Part shown: positions 46,398 through 54,908 of the stretch, one piece after another | Layout of the letters: each line of letters opens with the position of its first letter | Numbering within the stretch: position 1 is the stretch's first letter | Assembly (NCBI GenBank): GCA_036160575.1 | Contig: JAYYDT010000038.1 | Location: 1-64,000, forward strand | Reading direction: 5' to 3' | DNA from: TMED26 sp002694075 | Lineage (GTDB): Bacteria > Pseudomonadota > Alphaproteobacteria > Thalassobaculales > Thalassobaculaceae | Length of the DNA: 64,000 nucleotides | Translations under genes and position numbers: made by a program | The notes under the pieces: generated by a model | What the model was told of the DNA's origin: nothing | What the model saw: the letters and a program-made list of their open reading frames with translations, nothing else | The model's database searches: none

Positions 46398-47584
46398 CGA
46401 TCCTCCTCGGCGGCGACCGTGAGGTGGGCGCGCAGGTCGGGCGCCAACCCCGCCGCGGCGATAATCTGCGGGCCGGCCGTCGTGCCGATGATCTCGGCCG
46501 CCGGTGCCGGCGGTCGCGCACAGCCCTTGGCGCAGCCGCTGATATGGACCGTCCCGCCAAAGGCGTCCGCCGGGTCCAAGTTGGCGATCAGGCGCCGGGC
46601 GATCTCGACGGTGTCGAGATGGGCCTGCCCGCACGCCGGTTGGCCGGCGCAGGTGACCACCCAGCGCCGGCGGTCGTCGGCGGCGGTGATTAAATCACAC
46701 GCCTCGGCGGTGGTGCGCAGACGGCTGGCGGAAGCTGGCGTTAACCCTGTGACCAGCAGAGTTTTGCCTGGCGCCGGGTGCAGGGCGTTGGCGCCGGCCT
46801 TGGCGGCGGCCCGGCCGAACCGCGCGAGATTGGCGGCCATGGCGCCGCCAAAGGGCAATTGCGTGGCCAGCAAGGTGTCGCCATCGGCCAACCTGTGCAC
46901 GCCGATCAGATCCCCTGTTGTCTGGGCCGGCGCCGGGGCCAGACGGGGCAGGTCGGCGAATGCCGCCGCGCTCGCCGGCAAATCCCGCGCCCGGCAACGG
47001 CCGGCGGCCAAGGTGGCGAGCACCTTGAGCGTTGCCGCCGCCGCCCGGGCGGCATCGAACGGGCCAAAATCATGAGCCCCGCAGGTCAGTCGCCACGCGG
47101 CGCCGTCAAGGGCGGTCAGGCGGCAATCGGCGCCCAAACTGGCCAGGGTCCAGGCGCCGCCACCGTCGATCACCACGCTGGTTTTGGCCGGTAAAGCGTT
47201 CCCCCAGGTGGCCGCGTCGACAGCCGCGCGCAACGCCGCCGCGAGGGGGCGGGGGTCGGCGACGGCCCCGGGGATCCGGCCGGCCAATGGGTGAATTTCA
47301 ATTGGCGGCGCGGCGGCGAGGGCGATCTTGGCGGCGGCGATGGCGGTTGCCAGCCCGGCCATGCGGTCGGCGGCGAGGCCCCGCAGCTGCAGGTTGCCGC
47401 GCCGCGAGATTTCCAGCCGGCCATTGCCATGGACCGCCGCCGCAGCGGTCAGCGCCGCCCATTGTGTCGGGCGTAGCGCGCGCGTGGCCAGCGTCAGCCG
47501 CACCAGCAGGCCGTCGCCGGTGACCATCGGTTGGTCGAGACTGGGGCAGGCGCCGCGGCGGGCCAGGTTCGGCGCCGCGGTCAC
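46394..47584 (-). CDS. cobG: Precorrin-3B synthase
   Basis: CobG is a monooxygenase that hydroxylates precorrin-3A with O2, so its presence marks the aerobic pathway. The 396-residue protein has a ferredoxin-like half (EISRRGNLQLRGL) repeated downstream, and the 4Fe-4S/sirohaem-type cysteines in VTCAGQPACGQAH and HISGCAKGCARP. Coupled at both ends by ATGA to cobN and cobH. Confidence 0.93.
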   Translation of the reverse strand: MTAAPNLARRGACPSLDQPMVTGDGLLVRLTLATRALRPTQWAALTAAAAVHGNGRLEISRRGNLQLRGLAADRMAGLATAIAAAKIALAAAPPIEIHPLAGRIPGAVADPRPLAAALRAAVDAATWGNALPAKTSVVIDGGGAWTLASLGADCRLTALDGAAWRLTCGAHDFGPFDAARAAAATLKVLATLAAGRCRARDLPASAAAFADLPRLAPAPAQTTGDLIGVHRLADGDTLLATQLPFGGAMAANLARFGRAAAKAGANALHPAPGKTLLVTGLTPASASRLRTTAEACDLITAADDRRRWVVTCAGQPACGQAHLDTVEIARRLIANLDPADAFGGTVHISGCAKGCARPPAPAAEIIGTTAGPQIIAAAGLAPDLRAHLTVAAEEDR

Positions 47585-50500
47585 GGTGCGGCCTCCGCCA
47601 GGGGCGCCGCCAGGGCGGCCAGTTCATCATCGACCTGGTTACGCCGCGGGTGCCACAGGCCGCGCCGCCGCGCCACCCGTAAGCGATTGGCCATAGCCTG
47701 GCCGGCGGCGGGATTCTCGGTGCGGATGAAATCGCGCACCTGGGCGTCACCGACATAGGCGTCATGGACCATGTCGATCAAAGCGCTGGGCACGCTTTCG
47801 GTGGTTTCGGCGAAAGCCACCAAACGGTCGACGGTTTCGGCGAAATCGGCCGCCCCGCGCGGCCCGTGGCGCATTTGCCCGGCGATATAGCGGGGGTTGA
47901 CGGCCCGGCCGGTGACCACCCGGCGCAGATCGTCGATGAGGGCGCGGGCGCGCGGGCGATGCGGATCGCGGGTGTCCAAGGTGACCAGATCGGCGGCCTT
48001 GCCAAGGCGCGCGGCGGCGGCTGCGAAACCGCCGATGAAAGCGGCGTCGGCCGATCCCTCGAGCAAGTCGCGGCCGGCGTCGTCGCCGATATGGACCAGC
48101 AAGTCGGCGCGCGCGACCTGGGCCGAAAAACCGTCCGGATCATGGCGGCCGGCGCCGTCGTCGCCGCCCTCGTCAAAAGCGTGGTCGGCGGTCGCCAAAT
48201 AGGCCGCGCCGATGGCCGCGCGGTCGCGCCACGCGCCGCTTTGCAACAGGGCCTCGGCGCCGCTGCCATAGGTGCCGGGCGCGCTGCCGAACAGCCGGCG
48301 GGTGGCGCGGCCGGCGGCGGCTTCCGCGGCCAGGGGATTGTCGGCGCCCTCGCCCTGGCGCCGGGCGACCGCGTCACCGGCGCTCGCCAGCAGCGCCAAT
48401 TGCGCCGGAAACATATCGCGAAACAGGCCGGAGATTCGCCAGGTCACGTCGATCCGTGGACGCCCGAGATGGGCCGGCGGCAGCACTTGAACACCGGTCA
48501 CCCGCCCGGTTTCACCATCCCATTCGGGCTGGCAGCCCATCAGCCACAGGCCCTGGGCGATTTCCTCGCCGCCGGTGCGCAGGCTGGCGCTGCCCCACAG
48601 GTCGATGACCAGCGCGCGCGGCCATTGGCCATGTTCCTGCAAGTAGAAGCGCACGACCTCCTCAGCCGCCTCGCGGCCCAGGTCGGTGGCGGTGGCGGTC
48701 GGCAGGGCGCGCGGATCGACCGTGTAAAGATTGCGCCCGGTGGGCAGGACGTCGCGGCGGCCGCGATGGGGCGCGCCGGCCGGTCCCGGGGCGATGAAGC
48801 GGCCGTCGAGCGCGGCCAAAAGGGCGGCTTTCTCGGCCGCCGCGCTGGCCCGCCGTGCGGCCGGCGCACCGGCTTCGGCGCGGCCGTAGATATGCTGGCC
48901 ATCCTTGATCGCGAAGTCTTTGATGTCGCAGAGCCAGGCGTCGATCTGTTTCAAGGCGGTGTCGGCGTCGGCGTCGGCGGCGACGCCGGCGATCCGGTCG
49001 AGGCCGGTGGCCGCCGCGCGGCGGTGGATCAGCCCGGCCAGACGGTCGCGCCGGCGGCGGTCCAGGCCGTCGGCCTGCACGAACTCGTCGACCAGGCGTT
49101 CAATTTCGGCCTGCGCGGCGGTCAGGCCGGCGTCGACCAGGGGCGGTGGCAAATGGCCGAGGGTCTGCGCCGCGATTCGGCGCTTGGCTTGGGCCGCCTC
49201 GCCGGGGTTGTTGACGATGAACGGGTAGATCACCGGCAAAGCGCCGGCGACGATCTCGGGGAAACAGGTCGCCGTCAGGGCGGCGGCCTTGCCCGGCAGC
49301 CATTCCAACGTGCCATGGGCGCCGACATGGACCACGGCGTGGGCGCCGGCGCCGTGGCGCAGCCAATGGCCAAAGGCCAACAGTTCATGGCGTGGTGGCA
49401 GGTCGGGATCGTGATAATCGGCGCGCCGGTCGGCGCCCCGTCCGCGGTCGGGGGCCAGCACCACCCAGACATTGCCAAAACGGTGATGGCGCAGACGGTG
49501 CGGGCCTTTCGGTGGCGGTCCCCAGGCGGCGGTCACCTTGTCGCGCGCCGCGCCCGGCAAGCGGTCGAAGGCGGCGGCCCAAGCGGCGCCCTCGACCGCC
49601 GGGGTGGCGTCGGCCAATAGCGCCAGCAGCTCGCGGCTGGTCGCCGGGATCCCGTCAACCCGGTAGCCGGCGGCGGCCAGGTCATGGAGGATCGCCAGCA
49701 CCGAGGCCGGCGCGTCGAGCCCGACGGCATAGCCGGTGCGGCCATCGGCGCCCGGGTAGTCGGGCAGCATGATGACCAACCGTCGGCGCTCGGCCGGACA
49801 GTCGCGGAGGTCCAGCAAGGCGACCAAGCGCGCCACCACCTGGTCAATGCGGCTGGCCTCCGGGCGATTGCGCAGGGGTGCGAATTCCAACGGCCCAGCG
49901 TCGGCGCCGGAGCGCGCCGAAGGGCGCGCCGCGTCCCGGTTCTCGGCGGCCTTGAACGACAGCGCGCCGGCGGCCAAGCGGCCGTCCAATTCCGGCAGAA
50001 CCATATGCATCGCCAGATCGGCGGTGCCGAGGCCGCGCGGACTGTCCCGCCAGGCGGCCAAGGGCGTGGTCGCGATCATCGCTTGCAGTACCGGCACGCC
50101 AAGGTCCGTGAAGACGCTGGTGGCGGCCGGTCCTTGCGCGGCGGCGAAGGCGGTGGTGGTGACGATCGCCGCCGCGCCATGGTCGCGCGCCGCCGCGCGC
50201 AAAAAGGCGGTCGCCGCATCGTCTTTCAAACTCGGCACGAACAGCGGTAGGCCGGCGATGTCGCGCGCCGCCAGGGCCGCGACCAAGGCGTCGACGGGGG
50301 TCTGATCGCCGGCCAGCAGGATCGAGCGGTAAAACACGATCAACACCGTCGCTCGCGCTGGCGTCGCCGGTTCCGGGCGGGCGACGATGCCGATGCCGGG
50401 TTGGTAAAAACCGTGACGCGGCACGGTTTTGGGTGCTGGCGCATTCACCGGGGCGCCGCCGGCGAGGGTCGCCAGACGGGCCAGCAGCACAGCCATGTTG

Positions 50501-50943
50501 GCCGTGCCGCCCTCGCGAAAACAGGACAGCAGCGCGGCCTGTTCGGCGGCCGGAACGGTCGACAAACGGGCCAAATCCGGATCGCGGTCGCGGCATTCGC
50601 CAGGCAACAGGGCCAGCGCGATGCCGCGGCGACGGGCCAGGGCGGCGACCTGTTCGCAGCCGTAGCGCCACCACTCGTAGCCGCCCAGCAGGCGGATCAA
50701 GATGACCTTGGCGCCGGCCGCCACGGTGTCGAGCCACAGATCGACCGACATCGGATGGCGCAAATCGTTCAGCGCGGCCAGGCGCAGGCTCGGCAAATCG
50801 CCGGCCGCCCCGTGAGCGCCGGCGAGGGTGTTCAAATCGCTGTCGGAAAAGGACAGGATCACGATGTCGCCCGGGCTTTGAGCGAGATCGACCGGCTCGA
50901 CCCGGTCGTCGAGGCTGGCCGTCGTGATATTGGCGATGTGCAT
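47581..50943 (-). CDS. cobN: Cobaltochelatase subunit CobN
   Basis: The 1120-residue large subunit of the aerobic ATP-dependent cobaltochelatase, related to BchH/ChlH. Family blocks include GGYEWWRYGCEQVAALARRR near the N-terminus, HVGAHGTLEWLPGKAAALT, VIYPFIVNNPGEAAQAKRR, GRNLYTVDPRALPT, and LGRPRIDVTWRISGLFRDMF in the C-terminal half. CobS and CobT, its AAA partners, are not in the window and must be elsewhere. It follows cobW by 4 bases. Confidence 0.96.
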   Translation of the reverse strand: MHIANITTASLDDRVEPVDLAQSPGDIVILSFSDSDLNTLAGAHGAAGDLPSLRLAALNDLRHPMSVDLWLDTVAAGAKVILIRLLGGYEWWRYGCEQVAALARRRGIALALLPGECRDRDPDLARLSTVPAAEQAALLSCFREGGTANMAVLLARLATLAGGAPVNAPAPKTVPRHGFYQPGIGIVARPEPATPARATVLIVFYRSILLAGDQTPVDALVAALAARDIAGLPLFVPSLKDDAATAFLRAAARDHGAAAIVTTTAFAAAQGPAATSVFTDLGVPVLQAMIATTPLAAWRDSPRGLGTADLAMHMVLPELDGRLAAGALSFKAAENRDAARPSARSGADAGPLEFAPLRNRPEASRIDQVVARLVALLDLRDCPAERRRLVIMLPDYPGADGRTGYAVGLDAPASVLAILHDLAAAGYRVDGIPATSRELLALLADATPAVEGAAWAAAFDRLPGAARDKVTAAWGPPPKGPHRLRHHRFGNVWVVLAPDRGRGADRRADYHDPDLPPRHELLAFGHWLRHGAGAHAVVHVGAHGTLEWLPGKAAALTATCFPEIVAGALPVIYPFIVNNPGEAAQAKRRIAAQTLGHLPPPLVDAGLTAAQAEIERLVDEFVQADGLDRRRRDRLAGLIHRRAAATGLDRIAGVAADADADTALKQIDAWLCDIKDFAIKDGQHIYGRAEAGAPAARRASAAAEKAALLAALDGRFIAPGPAGAPHRGRRDVLPTGRNLYTVDPRALPTATATDLGREAAEEVVRFYLQEHGQWPRALVIDLWGSASLRTGGEEIAQGLWLMGCQPEWDGETGRVTGVQVLPPAHLGRPRIDVTWRISGLFRDMFPAQLALLASAGDAVARRQGEGADNPLAAEAAAGRATRRLFGSAPGTYGSGAEALLQSGAWRDRAAIGAAYLATADHAFDEGGDDGAGRHDPDGFSAQVARADLLVHIGDDAGRDLLEGSADAAFIGGFAAAAARLGKAADLVTLDTRDPHRPRARALIDDLRRVVTGRAVNPRYIAGQMRHGPRGAADFAETVDRLVAFAETTESVPSALIDMVHDAYVGDAQVRDFIRTENPAAGQAMANRLRVARRRGLWHPRRNQVDDELAALAAPLAEAAP

Positions 50944-50947
50944 CGGC

Positions 50948-51982
50948 TCAGGCCGCCAAAACGGCCTCGATACGGGCGCGGTCGAGACCGCTCAAGCCGA
51001 TCACCACCAGGCGCGTGCCGCGCGGCTCGTCCGGCCGCCAGGGGCGGTCGAAATGGTGTTGCACGCGGGCGCCGACACCCTGCACCACCAAGCGCATGGG
51101 CTTGCCGGCGACCTCGGCGAAACCCTTGACCCGCAGGACCTCGGGCAGGGCGCCGGCGGCGGTCACCCGGCGCACCAGATCCTGTGGATCGGCGACCATG
51201 TCCAAGGCGACCACGAAACTGTCGAAGTCATCATGTTCATGGTCTTCTTCGCCGTCATGGTGGGTCCGCCGTTGGTCGATCACGGCGGCGGCGTCGGCGT
51301 CGAGGCCGAGCAGCACGTCGGTGTCGACCTGGCCGTCGCGGGCGGCGACGATTTTGACCGCCCGGCCAAGATGATCGGTAACCTGGCGTTCGGCCGCCGT
51401 GCGTGCCGCCGCGTCCAGCAAATCGACCTTCGACAGGATCACCAAATCGGCGCAGGCGACTTGGTCCTCGAAGACCTCCTCAATCGGGTCGTCGTGGTCG
51501 AGGGCGTCATCGGCCGCGCGTTGGGCCGCCAGGGCGTCGAGATCGCCGGCCACCTGACCGGCGGCCAAGGCCGCGCCGTCGACCACCGCGACCACCCCGT
51601 CGACGGTCACCCGGCTACGGATGTCCGGCCATTGAAACGCCTGCACCAGGGGTTTGGGCAGGGCCAGGCCAGAGGTTTCGATGAGGATGTGATCGACCGC
51701 CGGGCGGGCCGCCAGAATGGTTTCCAGGGCCGGCTGAAAATCGTCGGCAACGGTGCAGCAAATGCAGCCATTGGCCAATTCGACGACATTTTCCTCGGGG
51801 CAGGTGTCGATGCCGCAGCCCTTGAGGACCTCGCCGTCGATGCCGACATCGCCAAATTCATTGACGATGACGGCGAAGCGCCGGCCGCCCGGATGGGTCA
51901 GCAAATTACGGATCAAAGTGGTTTTCCCGGCGCCCAAAAAGCCGGTGACGATGGTGCAGGGAATGCGGCCGGCGGCGCTCAT
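50948..51982 (-). CDS. cobW: CobW, GTP-binding cobalt metallochaperone
   Basis: A 344-residue COG0523 GTPase thought to deliver cobalt to cobaltochelatase. Walker A GFLGAGKTTL, VNEFGDVGIDGE, the metal-binding CICC in NGCICCTVADDF, ILIETSGLALP and the base-specificity motif SKVD are visible, followed by an acidic histidine-rich linker (HHDGEEDHEHDDFDS) and a CobW C-terminal domain. The ATG at 51982 overlaps the DUF1636 stop (ATGA). Confidence 0.96.
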   Translation of the reverse strand: MSAAGRIPCTIVTGFLGAGKTTLIRNLLTHPGGRRFAVIVNEFGDVGIDGEVLKGCGIDTCPEENVVELANGCICCTVADDFQPALETILAARPAVDHILIETSGLALPKPLVQAFQWPDIRSRVTVDGVVAVVDGAALAAGQVAGDLDALAAQRAADDALDHDDPIEEVFEDQVACADLVILSKVDLLDAAARTAAERQVTDHLGRAVKIVAARDGQVDTDVLLGLDADAAAVIDQRRTHHDGEEDHEHDDFDSFVVALDMVADPQDLVRRVTAAGALPEVLRVKGFAEVAGKPMRLVVQGVGARVQHHFDRPWRPDEPRGTRLVVIGLSGLDRARIEAVLAA

Positions 51983-52359
51983 GACGGGTCTCCGGCCAAT
52001 GGCGGTAGGCGGGTGATCAGACCTTGTTTCAAGGCCGCCGGTCGGCCGCGCAGGGTCATTTTGCCGTTGTCCTCGATCATGCCGGCGCCCGCGACCAATG
52101 CGTCGGCGTCGTCGCCGGTCAAGCCGCCGAAAACGTAGGTCCAGCCGCCGGCCACGCGGATCGCCGCGCTCAGCCCGCGCTGGCAATTGGCCAGGCATGA
52201 GGTGGTTTCGACCCGGATCGGCCGGTCGCCGACGGCGGCGGCGGTGGCCGCCGCCAAAGCCGCGCCGGCGCCGGCCAGCGGCGGCGACACGCGGCGGTCG
52301 CGGCAGGTGTCACAGATCAGGATGGTGACCGGCCGGGCCGGTGCCTGAGAAGGGTGCAT
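51979..52359 (-). CDS. DUF1636 metal-binding protein
   Basis: A 126-residue protein with LICDTCRDRRVSPP near the start and ETTSCLANCQRGLSAAI in the middle, giving a CxxC...CxxxC thioredoxin-like [2Fe-2S] ferredoxin pattern typical of DUF1636. Members accompany cobW/cobN operons and are thought to serve in cobalt handling or electron transfer. A strong GGAGGA site precedes the ATG at 52359. It is the first gene after the cobalamin riboswitch. Confidence 0.88.
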   Translation of the reverse strand: MHPSQAPARPVTILICDTCRDRRVSPPLAGAGAALAAATAAAVGDRPIRVETTSCLANCQRGLSAAIRVAGGWTYVFGGLTGDDADALVAGAGMIEDNGKMTLRGRPAALKQGLITRLPPLAGDPS

Positions 52360-52402
52360 CGTGTCCTCCCCGCCAGTCTTCCCGCTGGCGACATGGGTTG
52401 CG

Positions 52403-52560
52403 CGCGACGGCAGGTCTCCTGGCTTACGGCGTGGGCGCCAAAGTCGCCTTCCCGGAGAATTCCAGTGGCGGTGGACTTGGCGCAAGCCGCTTACAGTTGC
52501 GGGCACAGCCGGAGGGTTTCACTCCGTTCCCTTTTCACCGTGACAACACGGCACCGTCGC
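52403..52560 (-). ncRNA. Cobalamin riboswitch
   Basis: On the minus strand, read 5' to 3': GGTGCCGTG, GGTGAAAAGGGAAC, GTGAAACCCTCCGGCTGTGC, CCGCAACTGTAAGCGG, GCCACTG, GGGAAGGCG, and the B12 box AAGCCAGGAGACCTGCC (52409-52425). These are the ordered conserved elements of the adenosylcobalamin-class aptamer. The aptamer ends about 50 bases before the DUF1636 start and should repress the DUF1636-cobW-cobN-cobGHIJ operon when cobalamin is abundant. Confidence 0.97.
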
Positions 52561-52564
52561 TTTC

Positions 52565-52593
52565 GTTGTAGTGGACCTGACCGGCCTTGGCAA
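52565..52593 (-). promoter_or_regulatory. Putative promoter of the riboswitch-cobW operon
   Basis: On the minus strand TTGCCA (52593-52588) and TACAAC (52570-52565) are 17 bases apart, and transcription would start just at the riboswitch 5' end. The -35 element abuts that of the divergent cbtBA promoter. By eye only. Confidence 0.45.
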
Positions 52594-52621
52594 TTGCGTG
52601 GCGGTGAATTTGCCATATACT
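52594..52621 (+). promoter_or_regulatory. Putative promoter of cbtBA
   Basis: TTGCGT (52594-52599) and TATACT (52616-52621) are 16 bases apart, upstream of the cbtB ribosome site. The resulting leader of about 55 bases contains no second riboswitch. By eye only. Confidence 0.5.
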
Positions 52622-52682
52622 CTTGGCCATAAAACAACCGCGCCCCAGGGCGGGCCGGCCCGCCGTGGGTCAAGGAGGAAAG

Positions 52683-52871
52683 ATGAACGCATTTATTCGT
52701 GGCGTGGGCCAAAGCGTTGGCGCGACCGAAGTTGAAGGCCGCTTGACCGCCCTTTTGGCGGCCGGCGCCTTGGGTCTGATGATCGTCGGTGTCGCTGGGT
52801 TCGCGCATATCCATGTGGTCCATAACGCCGGTCACGATTACCGCCACACGATGGCCTTTCCCTGCCACTAA
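52683..52871 (+). CDS. cbtB: CbtB, cobalt transporter small subunit
   Basis: A 62-residue protein with one membrane helix (LTALLAAGALGLMIVGVAGF) and the CbtB C-terminal metal-binding end HIHVVHNAGHDYRHTMAFPC, rich in histidine. A strong AAGGAGG site precedes it. It works with CbtA, whose gene follows after 16 bases, in B12-linked cobalt uptake. Confidence 0.94.
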   Translation: MNAFIRGVGQSVGATEVEGRLTALLAAGALGLMIVGVAGFAHIHVVHNAGHDYRHTMAFPCH

Positions 52872-52887
52872 GCGTTTGTTTGCCGCC

Positions 52888-53589
52888 ATGCGGTTGTTTC
52901 GACAGTTGATATTGATCGCGGTGATCGCCGGCGTCGGCGTCGGTGTGGTCACCGCCCTCCTCCATGAGATGACCACCGCGCCCTTGGTGATCGCCGCCGA
53001 AGCCTTGGAAGGCGCCGCCGCCGATAGCGGCCATGGCCATGATCACGGCGACGGCTGGGCGCCGGGCGAGGGCTTGCCGCGGCAGCTTTACAACATCGCC
53101 GCCCATGTCGTCGGCGCGATCGGGTTCGCCCTGTTGTTGCTGGTGGCCAGCGAGTTGGCCGGCGGTTTGCGCGATGGGCGCCATGGCGTTCTCTGGGGCT
53201 TGGCCGGTTTCGCCAGTGTCACCTTGGCGCCGGGCCTTGGTCTGCCGGCGGAGTTACCGGGCATGCCGGCAGCCGATCTGACCGCGCGCCAGTTGTGGTG
53301 GCTGGCCACCGCCCTGGCGACCGCCGGCGGTCTGGCCCTGATCGTTTTGACGCGCCGCTTGCCCTTTGCCCTGCTAGGCGTCGGGCTGTTGGCCTTGCCC
53401 CATGGCCTTGGCGCGCCACCGACGCCGGCCGCCGCCGCGCCGGCCCTCGCCGCCTTGCACCTTGACTTCGCCGTGTGGGTGCTGGTGGTCGGCTTGGTAT
53501 TTTGGGCCGCGCTTGGCGGCGCCCTTGGCCTCTTGCGTGGGCGGTTGCTCAGGCCTCGACCGGGCGCGGCGCCGGCTCTCGGAAACTAA
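52888..53589 (+). CDS. cbtA: CbtA, cobalt transporter membrane subunit
   Basis: A 233-residue protein with about five membrane helices: the first LILIAVIAGVGVGVVTALL, then a histidine-rich loop (SGHGHDHGDGW), AAHVVGAIGFALLLLVASEL, WLATALATAGGLALIVLT and WVLVVGLVFWAALGGALGL. ATG 52888 follows cbtB directly. Its last 41 bases overlap the convergent GntR regulator gene. Confidence 0.9.
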   Translation: MRLFRQLILIAVIAGVGVGVVTALLHEMTTAPLVIAAEALEGAAADSGHGHDHGDGWAPGEGLPRQLYNIAAHVVGAIGFALLLLVASELAGGLRDGRHGVLWGLAGFASVTLAPGLGLPAELPGMPAADLTARQLWWLATALATAGGLALIVLTRRLPFALLGVGLLALPHGLGAPPTPAAAAPALAALHLDFAVWVLVVGLVFWAALGGALGLLRGRLLRPRPGAAPALGN

Positions 53590-54223
53590 GGTCCAGGCGC
53601 GCCCGGCGGGCGCCCTGCATGTGGTGGCGCGCGGCGGCCTCGGCCTCGGCCCCGTCATTGGCCCAGATCGCCGCGACGATGGCGCGATGTTCGGCGAGCG
53701 CCGCCGCCGGCCGTTCCGGTACGGCGTAGGTGGTGTCCGGCAGCAGGGCCAAAGTGGTACTTAACCCGGCCAGGGTCTGCACCAAGTAGCGATTGTGCGA
53801 GGCGGCGTAGATGGCGGCGTGAAAGCCGCGGTTGAGCCGGGCGCTTTCGGCGGCGTCGTCAAGGGCCGCCTCGGCCTTGTCGAGATGGTCGCGCAAGGCG
53901 GCGATTTCGGCGTCGCTGGCGTATTCAGCGGCCAAGCGGGCGGCCAGCCCCTCCAACTCCACGCGCATCACGTAGAGCTCAATCACCTGACCGCGGTCGA
54001 GGCTGGTGACGGTCATCCCGGCCCATGGGGTCGATTGCACCAGACCGTCGGCTTGCAGGCGTTTCAGCGCCTCGCGCACAGGCGTTCGGCTGACCCCCAG
54101 CCAGGCGGCGATCTCGGCCTCGCGCAGACGGTCGCCGGGACGCAGTCGGCCCTCGCCAATGGCCTGGCGAATTTGATCCAGAACCACTTGCCCGCGCGGC
54201 GCTGATGGCAGAAGCACGCTCAT
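53549..54223 (-). CDS. GntR-family (FadR/FCD) transcriptional regulator
   Basis: A 224-residue repressor-type regulator. The winged helix-turn-helix is LRPGDRLREAEIAAWLGVSR followed by TPVREALKRLQADGLVQ; the C-terminal FCD ligand domain has IELYVMRVELEGLAARLAAE, the metal-site pattern FHAAIYAASHN and EHRAIVAAIWANDGAEAE, with a late histidine (RHHMQGAR). No clear ribosome site precedes the ATG at 54223, which lies three bases from a perfect palindrome. It is divergent from a ThDP decarboxylase operon it probably controls. Confidence 0.92.
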   Translation of the reverse strand: MSVLLPSAPRGQVVLDQIRQAIGEGRLRPGDRLREAEIAAWLGVSRTPVREALKRLQADGLVQSTPWAGMTVTSLDRGQVIELYVMRVELEGLAARLAAEYASDAEIAALRDHLDKAEAALDDAAESARLNRGFHAAIYAASHNRYLVQTLAGLSTTLALLPDTTYAVPERPAAALAEHRAIVAAIWANDGAEAEAAARHHMQGARRARLDLSFREPAPRPVEA

Positions 54224-54225
54224 GA

Positions 54226-54241
54226 TTTTTGTATACAAAAA
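54226..54241. promoter_or_regulatory. Putative GntR operator 1 (16-bp palindrome)
   Basis: TTTTTGTATACAAAAA is a perfect palindrome directly before the regulator's start codon. GntR/FCD regulators often bind TGTATACA-like sites, and the same core recurs at 54329-54336. It would allow autorepression. Confidence 0.7.
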
Positions 54242-54327
54242 AAGACCCGCCGCGCAAAGCGTTTTACCGGACGCGGGCCGTGTTCTGAACAAATCGCCTG
54301 CCAAGGCTATTGTCGTCGTGCGCATGC

Positions 54328-54337
54328 TTGTATACAT
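54328..54337. promoter_or_regulatory. Putative GntR operator 2
   Basis: TTGTATACAT, containing the TGTATACA palindrome of operator 1, lies about 31 bases before the decarboxylase alpha gene. Its TATACA could also be the -10 box, so bound repressor would block that promoter. Confidence 0.6.
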
Positions 54338-54367
54338 TCGAACGATGGCATCCAAGGGACCGCTCAG

Positions 54368-54886
54368 ATGACCGCCGACGCCCCCGTTTGGCCCGACCAG
54401 CTTTATGATTGTTTACGGGCTCTCGACGTCACTATTTTCGGCCATGTGCCGGACGCCGGACATAAAGTGCTGATCAATCGCGCCGGCGCCGACCCGGCGG
54501 CCACGTCGATTGGCCTGACCATTGAATCCGAAGGCATCGGCCTGATCACCGGCGCCCACCTGGGTGGCCAACGCGCGGTGCTGGCGATGCAATCCAGCGG
54601 TGTCGGCAATTGCATCAACCTCTTATCGTTGATCCAGATCGCGCAAATCCCGTTTGTCGCTTTGGTCAGCATGCGCGGCGATTTCGGCGAGCAGAACGCC
54701 TGGCAATACCCGATGGGCCAAGCGGTGCGGCCGACCTTGGAGGCGATGCAGGTGCGTTGTTTCACGGTTGATCGGCCGGAGGACGTGGTGCCGACGGCGA
54801 GCGCCGCCGTCAACGCCGCCTATCATGCCAACCAGGCGACGGCGGTTTTGCTGTCGCAAAAATTGATCGGCGCCAAGCCGTTTTGA
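54368..54886 (+). CDS. ThDP-dependent decarboxylase, alpha (PYR-domain) subunit, ComD-like
   Basis: A 172-residue ThDP enzyme pyrimidine-binding subunit: IFGHVPDAGHKVLI ('...vPd......l'), TIESEGIGLITGAHLGGQRA with the catalytic glutamate, QSSGVGNCINLLSLIQIAQI and SMRGDFGEQNAWQYPMG. This matches sulfopyruvate decarboxylase ComD and the N-terminal half of phosphonopyruvate decarboxylase. The second subunit is encoded 22 bases downstream. The 2-oxo acid substrate is not evident from sequence. Confidence 0.88.
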   Translation: MTADAPVWPDQLYDCLRALDVTIFGHVPDAGHKVLINRAGADPAATSIGLTIESEGIGLITGAHLGGQRAVLAMQSSGVGNCINLLSLIQIAQIPFVALVSMRGDFGEQNAWQYPMGQAVRPTLEAMQVRCFTVDRPEDVVPTASAAVNAAYHANQATAVLLSQKLIGAKPF

Positions 54887-54908
54887 GCGCCCGAGGGAGG
54901 GGGCAACG

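Noticed and set aside
47764..49620. Plus-strand frame of 618 codons opposite cobN
   Set aside because: It is antisense to conserved CobN motifs; long antisense frames are expected at this GC content, and its product is Gly/Arg/Gln-rich without domains.
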